From NCBI RefSeq assembly GCF_000956545.1, contig NZ_JYIT01000080.1, positions 62,001 through 126,000 of the forward strand: a stretch of DNA of 64,000 nt, written 5' to 3'. The DNA comes from Microbacterium azadirachtae. Lineage in GTDB: Bacteria; Actinomycetota; Actinomycetes; Actinomycetales; Microbacteriaceae. The translations under genes were made by a program, and so were the position numbers. Below the pieces are notes generated by a model. It saw only the letters and a list, made by a program, of their open reading frames with translations. It did not search any database and was not told where the DNA came from. Positions 1 through 7,982 of this stretch are shown here, piece by piece (position 1 is the first letter of the stretch; each line of letters begins with the position of its first letter).

Positions 1-887
1 ATCGAGCGCAGGCTGGAGAATCCGGCCGACGTCGAGATGGACTCCAGCCCGACGGACCGCAGACGGGGATCCCGAAGCGCCTCCAACGCCAGGCTCGTGC
101 GCTGGAAGCGGATCTCCTCCGCGATGGTGCGCGTATGCCCTTCGAAGAGGTGGTGCATGTGTCCGAGTGAGTAGTTCAGACGAGCGGCGATCGCCGACGG
201 CGTGGTCTCGACGAGGTTCGCCGTCTCGCGTATCGCGGCCAAGGCCCGCGCAAGCGAGCCGTCCGGCGGGTGGTCGTCGGGTTCGCCTGCCGCTCCGCCG
301 CGCTTCACCAGCGAGTTGAACATGTACGAGGCGATGTCGTCGGCGGCCGCGACGGTCTCCGGATCCTGCTCCCGGGCGTGAAGGTCCGCCGACTTCGTCA
401 GCGATTCGAGGAAGGCCACATACGCGTCGCCGAGAGGCGAGACGTAGGCAAGGACATCGGCGCCCCCTCCCGGCCCGGCGGCCACCGGCTTGTCAGCGAG
501 GCTCGCCATGAGGAAGATCCCTCGAAAGCCGTCGTCGAACTCATAGGTCACCCGGTGATCGGCGGGAATGTTCGGCTCGACGTGGATGACGTCGCCGACG
601 CCGGCATCCACGTGCCGGCTCTCGTCGGAATATCTCATCGCGCCGGCGGTCACGATGCACAGGACGTTCGGATAGGAATCGCGCATCGCCCCGCCGCTCA
701 AGCGCACGGCCAGCGCGTCGGTCGCCATCTCGACGATCGCGACTTTCGGCATGATCAAGGCGCTCACCGAGAGCGTCGAGCGATCCGGTGCGCGCAGCAG
801 CTCGGCGGCACCGAAGGCATGGCGGAGCGAGTCGGCGCCCAGCCTGCGCTCCGGCACGGCGAGCAGGGCTCGATGGGTGAATGGCAC
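1..887 (-). CDS. AraC-family transcriptional regulator (3' end cut by window)
   Basis: A DNA-binding regulator; 295 codons are visible and the stop lies beyond base 1. The GTG start at 887 is chosen because an AAGGA Shine-Dalgarno lies 7 nt upstream. Residues 1-190 look like a cupin-type sensing domain (VEPNIPADHRVTYEF). From about residue 232 the AraC helix-turn-helix begins (AIAARLNYSLGHMHHLF), and the second helix-turn-helix starts at ISTSAGFSSLRS just before the edge. It points away from the Tat-exported repeat gene, with about 260 bp of palindrome-containing DNA between them, so it may control that gene. The ligand is unknown. Confidence 0.85.
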   Translation of the reverse strand, partial: MPFTHRALLAVPERRLGADSLRHAFGAAELLRAPDRSTLSVSALIMPKVAIVEMATDALAVRLSGGAMRDSYPNVLCIVTAGAMRYSDESRHVDAGVGDVIHVEPNIPADHRVTYEFDDGFRGIFLMASLADKPVAAGPGGGADVLAYVSPLGDAYVAFLESLTKSADLHAREQDPETVAAADDIASYMFNSLVKRGGAAGEPDDHPPDGSLARALAAIRETANLVETTPSAIAARLNYSLGHMHHLFEGHTRTIAEEIRFQRTSLALEALRDPRLRSVGLESISTSAGFSSLRS

Positions 888-949
888 AACGACATCCTTC
901 GTGCGGGCATTGCGGCGTCTCCCTCGTCTGGATATCGAGATAACGCACT

Positions 950-965
950 GTCCGGCATGCCGGAC
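950..965. promoter_or_regulatory. 16-bp perfect palindrome, candidate operator
   Basis: GTCCGGCATGCCGGAC is fully self-complementary and lies in the divergent gap between the AraC gene and the exported repeat protein. It could be an operator. AraC proteins usually bind direct repeats, so the binder may be something else. The GGCATGCC core recurs at 7104-7117. Confidence 0.4.
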
Positions 966-975
966 GCAATGACCC

Positions 976-989
976 ACATATCAATATGT
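976..989. promoter_or_regulatory. AT-rich inverted repeat, candidate operator
   Basis: ACATAT-CA-ATATGT is a perfect inverted repeat with a 2-nt spacer, in the only AT-rich patch of this gap. It is about 160 bp upstream of the exported protein's start, where a promoter or operator would be expected. Confidence 0.35.
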
Positions 990-1147
990 TTAAGAATTCC
1001 GGGAAAATGCGCGGAGTAGCATCGGCTGGGCCACACCTCGGAATGCTTTTCGAATCGCACTCTCTTGTGCAATTCCCGCTCCGGGTGGGATCCAATCATC
1101 GAGAATGCGCGTCGCGCTTTCCGTCCTTTTCATGACGGGGGAGAGAA

Positions 1148-2464
1148 ATGAACAACGAGATCAACGGAAATGTCGGAGGCGCTGCGTTTCCGATCAAGAG
1201 GAGGACGATCGTCAAAGGGGTGGGCTGGTCGATCCCGGTGATCGCGGCGTCCGCGGCCATGCCGCTTGCCTCCGCATCGGGAATCACCACCCTCTCCTTC
1301 ACCGCGGCCGTCTACGCCGCGAGCGCGTGCGGAACCATGACCGCGACGATCCAGGCGATGAACGGCGCCTCCCCCTCCGCCAACGCCGCGGTGACGGTGT
1401 CGCTGCCCGACGGCCTGATGTGGCCCGACGGGACCACGGGGCCGAAGAGCTTCACGACGGACTCCGCCGGTCAGGTGAGCCTGACCCTGAAGGCGCCCGC
1501 GAACAACGGCACGTACGCGATCATCGCCGCGGCGGGCGCGACCACGGCCACCGCGAGCGTCACCGTGACGGGAAGCACGACGACCACCTACGTGTGGCAG
1601 AACTACAACAACACCACGAGCGATCGCAGCACCACCTACGCGAACATTCCAGCCTCGGCGACGCCCCTCGGCAACAACTTCTTCCTGGCCGACGGCGCCG
1701 TCTGGTGGGGGAACAGCACCAACAAGGGCGGCAAGATCGTCGCATCCGGCGTCACCCAGGCCGTCGCCTTCCACTCCGACAGCAACGGCCACGACGCCGA
1801 CTGGGTGACGATGCTGGTCAACGGCACGTGGACCAGCTTCTACGGCACCACGGGATCCAACGGCACCTACGCGACCTACCCCGCGGTGCCCGCGACGGCG
1901 ACGGCGCTCCAGAACTTCTACTTCCTGGACGGGACCACCCTCTACTACGGCAACACCCCTGTGCTGTCGAACGTGACCGATGCCTTCGGTTCGTACGGCG
2001 GCAATGCCGACTACCTGGACGTGCTGATCAACGGCGTCTGGTACACGTACAACAACCAGAACGGCTTCACCAATCCTCTCTACACGAACTCCGTGGTGCC
2101 GGCCGGCGCGACCCCTCTGGGCAATCAGTACTTCCTCGACGCGGGAACCCTGTATTTCCGCAATGCGCTCGTGACCACCGGCGTCACGCAGGCCGTCGCG
2201 TTCCGCAGCCCGAACAACAACTACGCCGACGCGCTCGTCAACGGCGTCTGGAAGAGCTACCGGGACGGCAGCCTCAGCGAGACCTACGCGACGGTTCCGG
2301 CGGGGGCGACCCCGTTGAAGAACCACTACTTCCTCAACAACGGGACCTTGTCGTACAAGAACACCGTCGTCGCGTCCGGAGTCACCTCTGCCCAGGGGTA
2401 CTACGGCGGCGACCAGGGTTCGCATGCCGACTTCGTCAACTTCAACCAGACCGGCACCTGCTGA
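1148..2464 (+). CDS. Tat-exported four-repeat surface protein (paralogue of 43754-45145)
   Basis: A 438-residue exported protein of unknown function. The N-terminus carries a twin-arginine signal (K17-R18-R19-T-I-V, then a hydrophobic stretch ending PLASAS). Residues about 46-142 look like an Ig-like beta domain. Residues 143-438 contain four imperfect repeats of about 60-75 residues, each with an xxPLxNxYFLxxGTLxYxN-like strand pair and an LVNGxW motif. There are exactly two cysteines, C61 in the Ig-like domain and C438 as the last residue, which suggests a disulfide linking the two ends. No membrane anchor or sortase signal is visible. The start has GGGGGAGAGAA upstream. A paralogue with the same design lies at 43.7 kb. 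A role in adhesion or surface coating is only a guess. Confidence 0.85.
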   Translation: MNNEINGNVGGAAFPIKRRTIVKGVGWSIPVIAASAAMPLASASGITTLSFTAAVYAASACGTMTATIQAMNGASPSANAAVTVSLPDGLMWPDGTTGPKSFTTDSAGQVSLTLKAPANNGTYAIIAAAGATTATASVTVTGSTTTTYVWQNYNNTTSDRSTTYANIPASATPLGNNFFLADGAVWWGNSTNKGGKIVASGVTQAVAFHSDSNGHDADWVTMLVNGTWTSFYGTTGSNGTYATYPAVPATATALQNFYFLDGTTLYYGNTPVLSNVTDAFGSYGGNADYLDVLINGVWYTYNNQNGFTNPLYTNSVVPAGATPLGNQYFLDAGTLYFRNALVTTGVTQAVAFRSPNNNYADALVNGVWKSYRDGSLSETYATVPAGATPLKNHYFLNNGTLSYKNTVVASGVTSAQGYYGGDQGSHADFVNFNQTGTC

Positions 2465-2503
2465 GGAGCCTGAGAAGCCGCACGCGCTCAGCGCCTCCAT
2501 GAC

Positions 2504-2538
2504 GCGAAGGCCTTCCTCCGACCGAGGGAGGCCTTCGC
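2504..2538. terminator. Bidirectional terminator hairpin
   Basis: GCGAAGGCCTTCCTC pairs with GGGAGGCCTTCGC across a short loop, between the convergent stops of the exported protein and the YCII-domain gene. It has no U-tract, as is common at high GC. Confidence 0.6.
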
Positions 2539-2555
2539 GGCGCGTGATGCCCGGG

Positions 2556-2876
2556 TCACATCCCGGGGATCTCGAGCAGCTCCAGCGTCTCGATCGTGCC
2601 GCCCCAGGCGAGGTGCGGGTGGCCGTCGAAGATCGCTGTGAGCGCTTCGAGCGACTCCGCCTGGACGATGGAATATCCACCGATGAAGGAGGTGGCGCCC
2701 GGGTCGGCGCCGTCGACGGTCTGCGTCGGCGAGCCGAGGTCGACGATCGCGTCACCCGCTCGCTGCGCCCACTCCATCCAGGCCTTCATGCCCTCGGCGC
2801 CTGCCTCAGGATCCGCGTTCTGCATCTGGTCTGCGGCCGAGACATTCGACCGGTAGAGCACCAGGTATCTGCTCAT
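2556..2876 (-). CDS. YCII-related domain protein
   Basis: A small 106-residue cytosolic protein of the YciI/DGPF type: it starts MSRYLVLYRSNVSA and has the central 'GGYSIVQAESLEAL' and 'GHPHL' motifs. Family members are ferredoxin-like alpha-beta barrels, often near ECF sigma factors, and most have no proven substrate. The start at 2876 is chosen because the fold begins there; an in-frame start 33 nt upstream would add a tail without family similarity. It stands alone, convergent with the exported repeat protein. Confidence 0.75.
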   Translation of the reverse strand: MSRYLVLYRSNVSAADQMQNADPEAGAEGMKAWMEWAQRAGDAIVDLGSPTQTVDGADPGATSFIGGYSIVQAESLEALTAIFDGHPHLAWGGTIETLELLEIPGM

Positions 2877-2981
2877 GTGATGTTTCCCCAACTCAGTCCG
2901 TGCCGGCATGAGTCAATCTGTCCCAGCCGGCGACCATTCTGTCCCCGTCGGGGATCGTGGGGCATGAACCTATGAACAGGC

Positions 2982-3194
2982 TTAGCGGGGTTGTCCCTCA
3001 GAGGCGGGTTCGCCGTCGACCGCGCCCGCTTCGGGCGGGAGGGGGATCGCGACGCTCGTCGCCGAGGTCGTCGCGCCGAGGCCGATGCCGAACGGATCCG
3101 CCGCCGGCTCGGGCAGCAGGTCGTCGTCGCGGTCGAGGGGCTCTCCGGGCAGCGCGGCCCACGCGCTCGGCTCCTGCGGCTTCTGCGTGAACAT
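2982..3194 (-). CDS. Small hypothetical protein (70 aa)
   Basis: A short acidic, proline-rich protein (MFTQKPQEPSAWAALPGEPL...) with no membrane segment. The start at 3194 is chosen over the ATG at 3200 because GGAG sits 8 nt upstream of it. It lies just downstream of the DUF998-type membrane gene on the same strand. I do not recognise a function. The regular codon pattern and the good ribosome site support it as real. Confidence 0.55.
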   Translation of the reverse strand: MFTQKPQEPSAWAALPGEPLDRDDDLLPEPAADPFGIGLGATTSATSVAIPLPPEAGAVDGEPASEGQPR

Positions 3195-3275
3195 GCCCAT
3201 GGCTCCATTGTGCGCCCGTGCGCGGCCGACCGGACCGATCGAGGCGTCGGCTCCCTCGAGCCCGGCCCGGTGCGG

Positions 3276-4331
3276 TCAGCCCCGCAGGAGCGTGGCCCGC
3301 GCCGAGACCCGCGGAAGGTCGGGCACCAGCACGGCGAGCACGCGAACGAACGTCGTCATCCAGACCAGCCCCAGCCCCACGGCGATCGCTTCGAGCCCGG
3401 TGGACGAGTACAGCCGGATGGGCCAGTGCAGCACGACGGCCGCGACCAGCAGCACACCGAGTCCGATGGTCGCGATCGCGAGCGCACGGGGTCGTCCGGG
3501 CAGCGCGGCCGCGGAGGTCGCCGCGGCCGCCGCGAACAGCAGGAGTGTGCCGACCGCGGCGATCCAGTGCACGACCCGGCTGAGCTCGATCGGCACGAGA
3601 CCGACGACGGCGAGGGCCAGTCCGGTCGCCGCCCACAGTGCGACGACCACGGCGATCCCGCGGAGGGCGGCGTCGCCGCGCAGCCGGTGCAGGTCGCGGC
3701 CGATGTAGGAGCCCACCGTCGCGAACAGCAGCCCCGCGACCACGAGGGTGCCGTTGAACGCCCAGCCACCGGTGCCGAGCCCGAGCTGGGAGAAGTTCTG
3801 CTGCCACCACAGCGGGTCCGCCGCGGTGGCCATCGCGAACAGGGTGCCGATGGCCAGGAAGCCGAACAGCAGGGCGGACAGGTCCCGCGTGCGGATCCCG
3901 ATCCCCGCCGTGTAGGCGAAGCGGCCCCCCAGCGCGGCGGCGGCTCCCGCGATGAGTCCCCCGCCGAGCGACGGCGCCGTGAAGTCGTGCAGCCCGGCGC
4001 CGAACACGAGTCCCGCCAGCAGCACTCCGAGCGCGGTCACGGCGGCGAACACGATCGTGAGCGCGACCGCGGAGACGTGTGAGACGGCGCTCTGCCACGG
4101 CGGCATCGGGGCGGTCTCGCCGCGCCGGTGCTGCAGCGTGCTGGTGACGAACGCGGCCGCGGCGATCACGGCAGCGATCACGGCGACGGGCTGGCTCAGA
4201 GAGCCGGGTCCGGTCAGGGGACGAGGCGGCCCCTGCAGCACGATGAAGCCCGCGATCGCGCCTGCGGCGAAGCAGAGCGCGGTCGCCCAGACCGTGCGGG
4301 TCTCGGCGCGCAGGCGTTCAGCGGTGTCCAT
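3276..4331 (-). CDS. DUF998-like multi-pass membrane protein
   Basis: A 351-residue integral membrane protein with roughly nine hydrophobic helices, beginning MDTAERLRAETRTVWATALCF. Long Ala/Val/Leu helices with short loops, and the 'WWQQNFSQLG' segment after 'ADPLW', match DUF998-type proteins, whose role is unknown. The frame stays open far upstream, but that extension is Arg/Pro-rich antisense sequence, so the ATG at 4331 is taken. It precedes the 70-residue gene and follows the PH-like membrane gene on the same strand. Confidence 0.75.
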   Translation of the reverse strand: MDTAERLRAETRTVWATALCFAAGAIAGFIVLQGPPRPLTGPGSLSQPVAVIAAVIAAAAFVTSTLQHRRGETAPMPPWQSAVSHVSAVALTIVFAAVTALGVLLAGLVFGAGLHDFTAPSLGGGLIAGAAAALGGRFAYTAGIGIRTRDLSALLFGFLAIGTLFAMATAADPLWWQQNFSQLGLGTGGWAFNGTLVVAGLLFATVGSYIGRDLHRLRGDAALRGIAVVVALWAATGLALAVVGLVPIELSRVVHWIAAVGTLLLFAAAAATSAAALPGRPRALAIATIGLGVLLVAAVVLHWPIRLYSSTGLEAIAVGLGLVWMTTFVRVLAVLVPDLPRVSARATLLRG

Positions 4332-4408
4332 GCCGTCATCGAACCACGCGCCGCGGACGTCGCCGACGCGCCGGTCCGCGGAGACCGGATCCGACCCGCG
4401 TCGCCGTC

Positions 4409-4957
4409 TCAGCGGGGGCCGGGCCCGCCGTACAGCTCGCCGCGCACCGGCCAGCGCCCGTTGTGCTGCCGGAACTCGTTCGCCCGCAGGAGGGGCGACA
4501 GGTCGTACAGATTCGGGGTGAGGCGCAGTCGCGCGCCGGACGCCGCGCGCACGGTGAGCCGCAGCCGACCGCCGGAGGCGTGCACCGAGAAGTCGGTGAT
4601 GTCCGCATACGCGATCACGCCCTCCCTGCCCCAGACGGTGCGGAAGGCGACCTCGTCCGCACGCGGCTCGACGTAGAAGTTGCGGTACATCACAAGGAAC
4701 CACGCGCCGCCCAGCGCGATCACGACCGATGCGACCCGCAAGGGCCAGAGCATGCCGTCGGCATTCTGCGCGGTGAACGATGCGAGCGCCATCAGCCCGC
4801 CCATGGCGACGAGGAGCACGCCGACGAAGAGCACGAGCATCGGCATGCGCTGCCGCACCGGGCCGACCGATCGGCGCCCGCGCATCCTCGACACGGCCGC
4901 CGCCACGAGGATGAGCACGGCGAGCACGAGGAGGATCTTCACCACGAAGGCGGACAT
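4409..4957 (-). CDS. Membrane protein with PH-like C-terminal domain
   Basis: A 182-residue protein with three hydrophobic helices in the first ~95 residues (SAFVVKILLVLAVLILVAAA; MLVLFVGVLLVAMGGLMAL; VASVVIALGGAWFLVMY). A bacterial PH-like beta domain follows (FYVEPRADEVAFRTVWG, YADITDFSVH). The order resembles small bPH/DUF3093-like membrane proteins. It is 77 nt upstream of the DUF998-like gene on the same strand and may be co-transcribed. The function is unknown. Confidence 0.7.
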   Translation of the reverse strand: MSAFVVKILLVLAVLILVAAAVSRMRGRRSVGPVRQRMPMLVLFVGVLLVAMGGLMALASFTAQNADGMLWPLRVASVVIALGGAWFLVMYRNFYVEPRADEVAFRTVWGREGVIAYADITDFSVHASGGRLRLTVRAASGARLRLTPNLYDLSPLLRANEFRQHNGRWPVRGELYGGPGPR

Positions 4958-5078
4958 CCTCCGACCGTACCGCGTCCCGGGACTTCGGCCGGCGCGGGGT
5001 GGTGGCTGCGGCCCGCGGCCCGGCGTCGCCCCGGCGTCGAACCCGGCCGTCGGCCCCCGGTCTCGGTCCCCGGCCGCG

Positions 5079-5147
5079 CACGACGCAGGAGATCCCGGTC
5101 GGAATCCGCCCCGGAGGGCGATATCGACCGGGATCTCCTGCGTCGTG
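5079..5147. repeat. Long perfect inverted repeat (22-bp arms), copy 1 of the CGCAGGAGA family
   Basis: Arms at 5079-5100 and 5126-5147 are perfectly complementary over 22 bp, with the core CACGACGCAGGAGATCCC and a 25-nt loop. The repeat lies in the 239-bp gap between the PH-like membrane gene and the SRPBCC gene, downstream of the latter. It may terminate transcription. Related repeats occur at 28643-28713 and 40237-40307. Confidence 0.75.
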
Positions 5148-5196
5148 TTTCTCAGACCGGGATGAGTCGGATCCAGGGGGATCAGACCCGGGTGGG

Positions 5197-6174
5197 TCAG
5201 ACCAGGACGAGGTCCTCCATGCGGGCGTAGGAAGCCTCCATGCCGTCGATCATGCCCGTGGCGAGGATCATGTCGCGCGTCGCGGCGTCCGGATACTCGA
5301 CGAGCAGCGTGATCAGCGTCGCGCCGTCCTCCTCATAGAGCGAGACGTCGTTCAGCGTGGTCGGGCCGTCGGTTCCCTGCATCCGCTCGGTGGTCACCAT
5401 CCGGCGCGGGGCCTCCACGAGCAGCGCCTCGCCCTCGAACCCGAAGGCCTGCCCGGCGGTGTCGCCGACCGGCGCCCACGCGTTGCGGTAGGTCTGGCCG
5501 GGCTCGGTCGCGATCACGCACTCCGTCATCTCCCAGCCGTCCGGACCGAGCAGCCACTTCCTCATCAGCTCCGGGTCGTTGTGCGCACGCCACACCAGGT
5601 CCCGCGGGCCGCCGACCAGCCGGGTGATCCGCACATGCGTGTCGTCGAGCACCTCGAGGCGGGTGCCCTTGCCCTGGGCGTAGTCGCGCAGATCCTGCAG
5701 CACCGCGTCGAGCTGGCTCATCGCGGCCTTCGTGCCCTCGATCACGCCCATCGCGACGACCTGCTCGAGCGCCTCGACCGAGTCGAAGTGGCTTGTCCCG
5801 GTCATTCGGGTGCCCTCCGCGGTCGGCGAGAACTCGAGGCGCATCCGCATCGCCGGGAAGCCCTCGACGGGCTGACCGTCGTCGTCGACGAAGGAGTCCA
5901 GCACCTCGAACATCGTCGGCGCCTCGATGCGGATGAACTCCCACCGCCCGGACGACTTCTCCCCGCGAGGACCGATCAGGCGGTACTGCGCGAAGCCGCC
6001 CACCGTGTGGTCGAACTCGGTGAACGTGGCGGGCCATCCCGGAGGGCCCCAGAAGCGCTCGAGCTGGCGCGGGTCCGCGTACGCGGCCCATACGCGCTCC
6101 ACCGGCGCAGCGAAGTCCGCGAGGATCGTCAGCGTCAGATTCTCGGGATCGGTGATCACATCGGTGACGGGCAT
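5197..6174 (-). CDS. Tandem SRPBCC (AHSA1-type) domain protein
   Basis: A 325-residue cytosolic protein with two START-like SRPBCC domains: residues ~1-155 (FAAPVERVWAAYADPRQLERFWGPPGWP) and ~160-325 (VWRAHNDPELMRKWLLGPDGW). Each carries the family's D/P-WWGP-like ligand-cavity motif. Such proteins bind small hydrophobic ligands; the ligand here is unknown. It starts 21 nt after the ArsR-type gene, and the pair is a common regulator/SRPBCC operon. Most relatives have one domain, so this looks like an internal duplication or fusion. Confidence 0.85.
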   Translation of the reverse strand: MPVTDVITDPENLTLTILADFAAPVERVWAAYADPRQLERFWGPPGWPATFTEFDHTVGGFAQYRLIGPRGEKSSGRWEFIRIEAPTMFEVLDSFVDDDGQPVEGFPAMRMRLEFSPTAEGTRMTGTSHFDSVEALEQVVAMGVIEGTKAAMSQLDAVLQDLRDYAQGKGTRLEVLDDTHVRITRLVGGPRDLVWRAHNDPELMRKWLLGPDGWEMTECVIATEPGQTYRNAWAPVGDTAGQAFGFEGEALLVEAPRRMVTTERMQGTDGPTTLNDVSLYEEDGATLITLLVEYPDAATRDMILATGMIDGMEASYARMEDLVLV

Positions 6175-6195
6175 GTCACTCTCCTTCTGTGTGAG

Positions 6196-6573
6196 TCAGG
6201 GGGTCGAGGATCCGCGCGGAGCGGATCCGGAGTCGGGGGCGTCTTCGGCGAGCAGGTCGTCGAGGCGGGAGATCCGGGAGCGCCAGAGGTCCTCGTAGCG
6301 GGACAGCAGGGCGCGAGCGCGGGCGATCATCTCGGGATTCGCGCGGACGAGCCGCTCGCGTCCTTCGGCGCGCTTGATGATGAGCTCGGCCGCCTCGAGG
6401 ACGGCCACATGCTTCTGCACCGCCGCGAACGACATGTCGTAGTCGCGGGCGAGCTCGGAGACGGACTGCTCCTGGGCGATCGTGCGGCGCAGGATGTCGC
6501 GCCGCGTGCTCGCCGCCAGGGCCTGGAACACTCGGTCGATCTGTTCATCGCTCAGTTCATTTCTTACAACCAT
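6196..6573 (-). CDS. ArsR-family HTH regulator
   Basis: A 125-residue winged-helix repressor (VFQALAASTRRDILRRTI, then SVSELARDYDMSFAAVQKHVAVLEAAELI). There are no metal-binding cysteines, so it belongs to the metal-independent group that travels with AHSA1/SRPBCC genes. It is first in the two-gene operon with the tandem SRPBCC protein. A perfect inverted repeat overlaps its start codon, suggesting autorepression. Confidence 0.88.
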   Translation of the reverse strand: MVVRNELSDEQIDRVFQALAASTRRDILRRTIAQEQSVSELARDYDMSFAAVQKHVAVLEAAELIIKRAEGRERLVRANPEMIARARALLSRYEDLWRSRISRLDDLLAEDAPDSGSAPRGSSTP

Positions 6574-6582
6574 TTGGTTGTA
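6565..6582. promoter_or_regulatory. Operator overlapping the ArsR start codon
   Basis: TACAACCA-TT-TGGTTGTA is a perfect inverted repeat with a 2-nt spacer, and the ATG of the ArsR gene (CAT at 6571-6573) sits in its centre. A repressor bound here would block transcription from a leaderless or short-leader start. Confidence 0.65.
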
Positions 6583-6632
6583 GATTACGGCGGCCGGATC
6601 CCCGTGTCAAGGGTGTCGTCGCGCTTGCGACC

Positions 6633-7076
6633 TCAGGATCCGACCAGCACCCGGACGAAGAAGAACGAGCCGATGACGAACAGGGCCATGGCGCCCAGCG
6701 CGCTGACGAGCACGACCCGGCTGGTGCGCTCGACCGGATACGACTCGCGTGGATCGGCGGGGTTGACGCACACCGTCAGCCGCTCGGACTCGGGGAGCGG
6801 TCGCCCGGCGCTCCACACGGTCTTCCCCGTGAAGCTCTGGCCGTCGGCGGCTGTGTACCGATAGACGCTGAGGTACGACGGCAGCTGCGAGATCTCGCCC
6901 GGCTCGCTCAGACCCGGCACCTCCTGGTGACCGACGACGACGGCCGGCACGTGCGGCCAGTGGCGCATCCCGCGCTCGCGGTATCGGATCCTGCTCAGCT
7001 GGAACACCGAGACGGCGATCATCAGGAGGACGAATCCACCCCAGACGCTCCACACGACGATCTGGATCGTGGTCAT
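6633..7076 (-). CDS. DUF3592-type membrane protein
   Basis: A 147-residue protein with one helix at each end (residues ~5-27 and ~122-145) and a beta-rich middle (HWPHVPAVVVGHQEVPG, YRYTAADGQSFTG, VNPADPRESYPVE). This is the layout of DUF3592 proteins. The function is unknown. It points away from the TetR gene. A GGCATGCC-core palindrome lies just upstream. Confidence 0.75.
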   Translation of the reverse strand: MTTIQIVVWSVWGGFVLLMIAVSVFQLSRIRYRERGMRHWPHVPAVVVGHQEVPGLSEPGEISQLPSYLSVYRYTAADGQSFTGKTVWSAGRPLPESERLTVCVNPADPRESYPVERTSRVVLVSALGAMALFVIGSFFFVRVLVGS

Positions 7077-7103
7077 GGTCGTACCTCTCCGAGGACGCGG
7101 TTC

Positions 7104-7117
7104 GTCGGCATGCCGAC
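7104..7117. promoter_or_regulatory. 14-bp palindrome, candidate operator
   Basis: GTCGGCATGCCGAC is a perfect palindrome in the divergent gap between the DUF3592 gene and the ScbR-like TetR gene. It shares GGCATGCC with the palindrome at 950-965. Confidence 0.35.
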
Positions 7118-7258
7118 AGGACCGTCGTCACGCGAGCGCTGCGGACCGATCCTAACCAGGACCGAGCCGGTCACCTTGATTCGATTCCTCCGCCCGCCGC
7201 GCACAGTTCTCGCCTCGACAACGCCAGTAGCCTGGGCCCGAGCAGACAGGAGTCCACA

Positions 7259-7927
7259 GTGGCGGCGGAGTCGAACGTGCGAGCCGAAGGGCGCGGCAGG
7301 AGCGTCGTGCAGTCTCGTGCGATCGAGAAGCGCGAGCAGCTCCTCCTCGGGGCGGCCGCCGTGTTCGACGAGGTCGGATACTCGGCTGCCAGCCTGTCCC
7401 TGATCGAGCAGCGCTCCGGCGTCTCCCGCGGCGCGATGTACTTCCAGTTCACCACCAAGCGCGAGATCGCGGATGCGGTCATCGACGAGCAGCACCGCGC
7501 CTCGTCCCGTCTGACCGAAGCGGCCGCCGCGACCGGCGCCGGACCGATCGAGCAGCTGGTGATGATGAGCCATGGGCTGGCCCGTCAGATCCTCGACGAT
7601 CCTCTGGTGCGCGGCGGGATCCGGCTCACGATGGAGCTCGCGTTCGACGACAGCCCCGTCCATCCGTACCTCGGCTGGATCACCGTGATGGCCGACCTGC
7701 TGCGGCAGGGCCAGTCCGAGGGCGTCATCGACGCGGAGGTGGACGCGGACGCCGCCGCCCGCGTGCTGGTCGCCTCCTACACCGGCACGCAGGTCGTGTC
7801 GCATGTGCTGGAGGCGCGCAAGGATCTGCCCCGCCGCGTCGACGACCTGCTGCGGATCTTCCTGACCGGGATCATGACGCCCCGCGGACGCGACGAGCGG
7901 GAGCGCATCCTCGGAGCGCGCGCCTGA
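7259..7927 (+). CDS. TetR-family regulator, ScbR/ArpA-like
   Basis: A 222-residue TetR regulator. The N-terminal helix-turn-helix (REQLLLGAAAVFDEVGYSAASLSLIEQRSGVSRGAMYFQF) closely follows the pattern of gamma-butyrolactone receptors (ScbR/ArpA), which is the basis for the subfamily guess. The C-terminal part (LVRGGIRLTMELAFDD) also resembles that group. The GTG start is preceded by AGGAG at 6 nt. No AfsA/ScbA synthase gene is in the window, so any ligand is unknown; it may be an orphan pseudo-receptor. Confidence 0.8.
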   Translation: MAAESNVRAEGRGRSVVQSRAIEKREQLLLGAAAVFDEVGYSAASLSLIEQRSGVSRGAMYFQFTTKREIADAVIDEQHRASSRLTEAAAATGAGPIEQLVMMSHGLARQILDDPLVRGGIRLTMELAFDDSPVHPYLGWITVMADLLRQGQSEGVIDAEVDADAAARVLVASYTGTQVVSHVLEARKDLPRRVDDLLRIFLTGIMTPRGRDERERILGARA

Positions 7928-7982
7928 CCCGATCGTCGACGAATCGGTGGGGAACGGGCGGCGAGGCGCCTATCCTGGCCGC

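Noticed and set aside
1148..2464. Beta-propeller sialidase or lectin identity for the four-repeat proteins
   Set aside because: No Asp-box, catalytic or sugar-binding motif is visible; only the repeat architecture is supported.
1130..2755. A 541-codon open frame antisense to the first Tat-exported protein
   Set aside because: Composition is that of a shadow frame and it would swallow the terminator and YCII gene.
4332..5081. Upstream in-frame extension of the DUF998-like gene (to 601 codons)
   Set aside because: The extra 250 residues are Arg/Gly/Pro-rich and overlap the real PH-like membrane gene in another frame.
5079..5147. A pair of phage attachment sites or a small RNA gene
   Set aside because: The arms are inverted rather than direct, and related copies occur elsewhere with different loops; there is no promoter signal for an RNA gene.
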